Assembly: GCA_018398585.1 (NCBI GenBank)
Contig: JAGTTD010000001.1
Coordinates: 10,976,501 to 11,040,500, forward strand
DNA: 64,000 bases
Source of the DNA: Simmondsia chinensis
Taxonomy: Eukaryota > Streptophyta > Magnoliopsida > Caryophyllales > Simmondsiaceae
Reading direction: 5' to 3'
The first letter of the stretch is position 1; every line of letters begins with the position of its first letter. The notes under the pieces are model-generated. The model searched no databases. It saw only the letters and a program-made list of their open reading frames with translations, and was not told the DNA's origin. Positions 59,576-64,000 of the stretch are shown here, in pieces. The translations under genes were made by a program, and so were the position numbers.

Positions 59576-59645
59576 CGGTAAAGGTAAAGAGAGTTATAGT
59601 TAAAATGAGGGTAAAAATGTCCAAAATTTTAAAAAGTTACCCTAC

Positions 59646-60024
59646 TGATATAGATCAAGATCCACAACACAATCCAAACACAAAATCTATTACAAATCCA
59701 AGCTCAAGATCTAGACATAGCACTCAATCAAAGTATCAACTCGTATGGTATCATATATTCATATATATAATATGATAGATCACATTTACAAGTAAAATCA
59801 AGTAAGATTGTATAAGAGGAAGTAAGATATAAGAGAGAAAAGAAGGGGGGTTCGAGTAGAAGGAGAAGAGAGAGAGAGAGAGAGAGATTTTCATATTACG
59901 TCATACCCATATTTGAGACTAAGGGACTTATTTATATGGGCTAGAATAATGCCCCTATATTAATATAATTTCCTTCTGGGCTAAGGGTGGGGAGTAACAA
60001 TAGTCGGGTTTGTATCAATCATCA
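59646..60024 (-). repeat. 3' LTR of the gypsy element, 379 bp
   Basis: The ends TGAT..ATCA match in inversion and the inner end abuts the polypurine tract. A minus-strand TATA-like box (CCATATAAATAAG, about 59926-59938) and a (GA)n run near 59868-59887 lie inside. The partner LTR is not in the window. Confidence 0.75.
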
Positions 60025-60039
60025 CCCCCCCCCCCCCCA

Positions 60040-63000
60040 AACAACTAGTAGATCCTTGTCCCCAAGGGTCGAATGTGGGGAAATGGTGTTGGAGATCATA
60101 TAGGAATTCTCAAGTAGCATCCTCCGGTGGTCATCCTTCCCATTGAACTAAGACTTGCGTGACTGCTTGTAGGCACACTTCATGACCCACCGTTCAAGAA
60201 TCTTCCCGGGTTTCGGTGGGGTGATCGTGGGCGGCCAAACAGTAGGAAGTGGAGTGCTAATGGGTTGTACTTCGAAACAACATTTAAGAAGTGATACATG
60301 TACCGTATGATGAATGTGTACCCCACTCGGAAAATCCAGCTTGTAAACCACACGTCCGACTCTGTCAAGATCCCGGAACGATCCAAAGTAACGCCATGAG
60401 AGCTTCTGGGAATTGTGATGCTCCATGCTTTGTTGACGATATTTTTGGAGTTTGAGCTAAACAAAGTGTCCGATAGCAAATTCTTGGTCAGTACGTCAGC
60501 CAATTGCTTCGTTTGATTTTGCGCTCAGTGCAAGTGAAATTTGAGCTGAGCAATGGCATGCTCTCTCGCGCTCAAACTTCTGTCAACCACTTCTGCCGTG
60601 GATTCTCTAGCTATGTAGAATACGTGTATAGGGGGTGATTGCGCGTATAAGACCTCGTATATTGTGGTGTGTGAAGCGGAATGAAACGAGGTGTTCTACC
60701 ACCATTTGGCTAATGGAAGCCACTTGCTCCACCCACGGGGGTTATCACTCGACATACACCATAGGTAGGTCTCTAAGCACCGATTAAGGATCTCGGTCTG
60801 ACCATTCGATTGAGGATGGTAAGATGATGAGAAGTTGAGCTGAGTACCCAACCTACTGAAAAGCTCTTGCCAAAAATTACTAACAAAGATTGGGTCTCGA
60901 TCACTTACAATAATATCGGGCAGCCCATGAAGCTTAAAAACATGGTCTAGGTACAGCTCAGCCACTATTGCTGCTGGATAAGGATGCTTAAGTGTGAGAA
61001 AATGTGGTAATTTGCTGAGTTGGTCCACAACCAAAATAATTGAGTACCTGGCTGAAGGGGAAGTCCCTCAATAAAATCAAGTGAAATATTGCTCCAAACG
61101 GTGTCGGGGATAGGTAGTGGCTGCAGCAAACCAGCCTGAGCTATGGTCTCGTATTTATTTTTCTGACAAACGGAGCATCGGTGAATGTTATCTCAAATAT
61201 TGGACTTAAGGCCCTTCCAATAAAAAAGTGTACATATAAGCTGATATGTAGCTTTGATCCTCGAGTGTCCACCTTTAGCTGAGTTGTGAAACCAAAGAAA
61301 AATTGAGTGTCGAAGTTGTGGGTCATTGCCGACTACAATGCGGCCTTGGTGTGTCAGCCTCTGTCCCAGCCAAGAATAGCACGGGTATGTATAAGGGTCG
61401 GCATCCTTATCGAGAATAATCTACTTAAGGAACATATCCTCGGCCCTAGATTGTTGCAGCATAGAATAGAAATCGGTCGAGATTGATGATACAGCCATGC
61501 ATAAGATTTCGAACCCGGAGATGCGCAAAAGGGTGTCTGCTACCCGGTTCTCAGCTCCTCGTTTATATATGATGTCATAATCAAACCTGATGAGCCAGGA
61601 CAATAAAAAATGACGGGGTCGATAATTTTTGTTTCAACAAAAATTTCAGACTTTGTTGATTCGTACATATAATGAAATGACAGCCTGTTAAGTATTACTG
61701 CCATTTATCAACCGCGAACACTACCGCGAGAAACTCTCGCTTATAGACCGACATGGCTTGGTGTTTAGGAGCCAATACCCGACTGATAAAACTGAGGGGG
61801 CTCCCACCCTGCATCAACACAGCCCCAATTCCCAGTCCCGAAGCATCGGTCTCAATGATAAATTCCCCCGATAAATCTGGTAACGCCAACACCGGCACGG
61901 TGGTGGGAGCTCGCTTGAGCTTCGTAAAGGCCTCTTCCGCTTCCTTATCTCATTCAAAAGCATTTTTCCGGAGGACAACAGTGAGTGGGCACGCCAATAA
62001 GACATAATGTTTGATGAACCGTTGATAGTAACCAAAAAGGCCAAGAAAACCTCTCAATTGCTTCATATCCCGTGGGGTTGGCCAATTTGTGACTGCCTAA
62101 ACCTTCCTAGGGTCGACTGAGACTCCATTTCCGGATACATAGTGACCCGGATACTCTATCTGTTTAGCACCAAACAACTATTTGGAGCGGTGAGCGAAGA
62201 ACTTATTAGCACGTAAGACCGAGATCGCGGTAGAGAGATGCTTGAGGTGAACCTCCCAAGTCGGACTATAAACTAAGATATCATCAAAAAACAAGGACGA
62301 AGCGACAAAGAAAGGGGTGAAAAATCTCATTCATGATGCCATGGAAGGTAGATGGCACGTTCAAGAGCTTGAACGGCATGACCGTGAAGTCGTAATGTCC
62401 AGAGTGAGTCCGAAAAGCCGCTTTTTATGAATATTAGAAGGTGACATGTAGATTTTCCAATAACCAAAGTGTAGGTCTATTTTCGAAAAGTAGACTGACC
62501 CACCTAGCTCGTCAAGCAATTCTTCCACAATTAGAATGGGGAATTTATCCTTGACTGTCATTTCATTTGGGGCTCTGTAATCAACCCCATAGCCTCTATG
62601 TCTCGTCCTTCTTGCGAACTAAAACAACCGGGGACGCAAAGGGAGAAGAGCTCGGTTGAATAACACCCGCTTGAAGCATCTCATGAAGCAATTGCTCTAT
62701 AATATCTTTCTAAAATATTGAGTAACAATAGGGCCGTAAATTCACCGGGTTACTTTACTCCTTAAGAGGTATTTGATGATCGAAGCCCAGTCTCGAAGGG
62801 CGTAAGGTAGAAGCCTCCTCAAACACATCTACAAAATCTGAAAGCACTACGGACCGCTGCTCGAGTGCTGCTCTACTATCAGGTGCTGCCGACATAGAAA
62901 ACAATTGGGTAGTCGGTTCGATGACCTGGTGGAGCACAAATCCGGACATGTTATGACTGATTAAGTGGTTGAGAGTGGTGCCTGACACTTGTTACAGCCC

Positions 63001-64000
63001 CTTTCGACGAATACCCTGAAGAATGAATGGTTTGCCCACTAAAGAAAAATCCATTATCAACTCACGAAAATCCCGATAAAATTTACCCAAAGTGCTAAGT
63101 CATTGAATGCCTAGCACCACGTCGCATTCGGCGAGTGTATCACCAAAAAATCTGAAATAAAATCGGCACCACCCATCTACCACTGAAATCCTGAGCATAA
63201 TCCCGTGCAAATCAGTTGCTTGCCATCGGCCACGGTTACGGGTAGTCACTTCGTAGCATCCCATGTACAACCCAACTGATGTGTCGTACCCAAGTCTAAG
63301 AAATTGTGGGTTCTCCCGCTATCGATAAGAATACTCAAACTTCACTTTCCGTGAGTGCCTGGTATATGCATACTCTGACGACAAGAATTCAACCCCTCTA
63401 AAGCATGTAGTGAAATAAGAGGGTCAGGATCGGGATCTGGGTTCAGCTCCCTAGGTGGCTCACTGTCGATCATGATCTGTCCAACCTCATCCTCATCAAC
63501 CTCGACTACGAAAAATTGAACACGTCTCCTCATCTGGCAATCGTGACCCAGGGTCAATTTCTCGTGACAATAGAAACATAAGTTTTTGGCACGATGTTCA
63601 TCGAGCTCATCCAGGGATAAGGCTCGCTGTCCCCGAGCCGTGTTTCTCACGGGCACCACTGCCATATTATTGTTTTGGGTTGGGGGCCACGTTTGGTAAG
63701 GTGGGGGGCTGTTACCTTTGGAGCTACAGCCGGGTTTAAGCATGTAGGAGTGGGTAAGGGAAGGATGGGGGCCGTTTTTTGGAGGGTGTCTGCCAGTCAC
63801 TTTCTCTATATATGCATTTAGCCAAGACAATAGCATCTTGCAAATTCGTCTGTCGGAACATCTTGATCCACCCAAAAATCTCATCTCTAAGTGTAGTGCG
63901 TTGGGCTTCACTTAACTCACATCTACTCACAAGCAATTCAAATGAACCCATATACTCATCCAAAGATCCGGTGTGTGTCAATTCAGCGAAATCTACTTGA
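60040..64000 (-). pseudogene. gypsy gag-pol, degenerate (5' part beyond the window)
   Basis: From left to right on the + coordinates: chromodomain (about 60045-60200, VLVQWEG and PPEDATWE); integrase C-terminal GPY-like part (60230-60426, HTVHVSLLKCCF); integrase core (60696-61034, DRDPIFVSNFWQEL and YHPQSNGQTE); zinc-binding part (about 61141-61326); RNase H (61421-61898, ETDASGLGIGAVLMQ and YKREFLAVV); RT (about 61950-62700, KDKFPILIVEELLDELGG, GYWKI); protease (about 63200-63340, ILIDSG and THNFLD); gag with zinc knuckle (63342-63981, CFYCHEKLTLGHDC). Frames are broken about ten times. The organisation and CFYC.EK....H.C knuckle fit Tekay/Reina-like chromoviruses; the lineage is inferred. 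Confidence 0.87.

Larger units (their letters stand above)
59646..64000 (-). mobile_element. Ty3/gypsy chromovirus-type retrotransposon, decayed, cut by right window edge
   Basis: The 3' LTR is at 59646-60024; a C-run (60025-60037, i.e. a G-rich polypurine tract on the minus strand) adjoins it. To the right follow, in minus-strand 3'-to-5' order, chromodomain, integrase, RNase H, RT, protease and gag. The order RT-RNase H-integrase and the C-terminal chromodomain identify a gypsy chromovirus. Many stops and frameshifts. The 5' LTR lies beyond 64000. Confidence 0.9.

Overview
This is nuclear DNA of a flowering plant, most likely a eudicot. It holds two intron-rich plant genes with GT..AG splice sites and no bacterial-type operons, set in a dense layer of nested Ty1/copia, Ty3/gypsy, CACTA, hAT, Tourist-like, TRIM and SINE elements. 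The species cannot be told from the window. All gene models were built by joining exons by eye; both keep frame and the conserved family motifs.

Layout. 1-3478: 5' part of a decayed minus-strand copia element that runs off the left edge and sits in an intron of the first gene. 3731-10340: last six exons of an AKR4C-type aldo-keto reductase (+), whose introns carry two hAT-like MITEs, a solo LTR and a MITE holding a small TRIM. 10850-15080: a solo LTR, a complete 296-bp TRIM with 72-bp LTRs, and a 2.3-kb inverted-repeat element with palindromic ACCGCGT arrays. 15084-25557: a nested stack in which a Tourist-like element is split by a copia element, whose gag is split by a CACTA element and whose left LTR is split by a hAT-like MITE; the other LTR preserves the empty site. 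25558-34182: copia relics facing each other, microsatellites, MITEs, a 0.69-kb tandem duplication, and a Tourist-like element carrying a retroposon with a 5S-rRNA-like head and a plant SINE 3' tail.

34612-57416: a complete plastid-type uracil phosphoribosyltransferase gene (+), 12 exons coding 289 aa spread over 22.8 kb. Intron 3 (9.7 kb) holds a full-length copia element. Intron 8 (7.6 kb) holds a non-coding LTR element whose 3' LTR contains a 3.06-kb hAT transposon with a nearly complete transposase. 58158-64000: a 1.04-kb Tourist-like element, a short SINE, and the 3' two-thirds of a decayed minus-strand chromodomain gypsy element that leaves the window on the right.

The two host genes are unrelated in function: NADPH-dependent carbonyl detoxification and pyrimidine salvage. 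The most unusual items are the 5S-headed SINE with its 18-bp target duplication and paralogous empty site, the four-layer nest at 15-25.5 kb, and the intact UPRT reading frame across transposon-filled introns.
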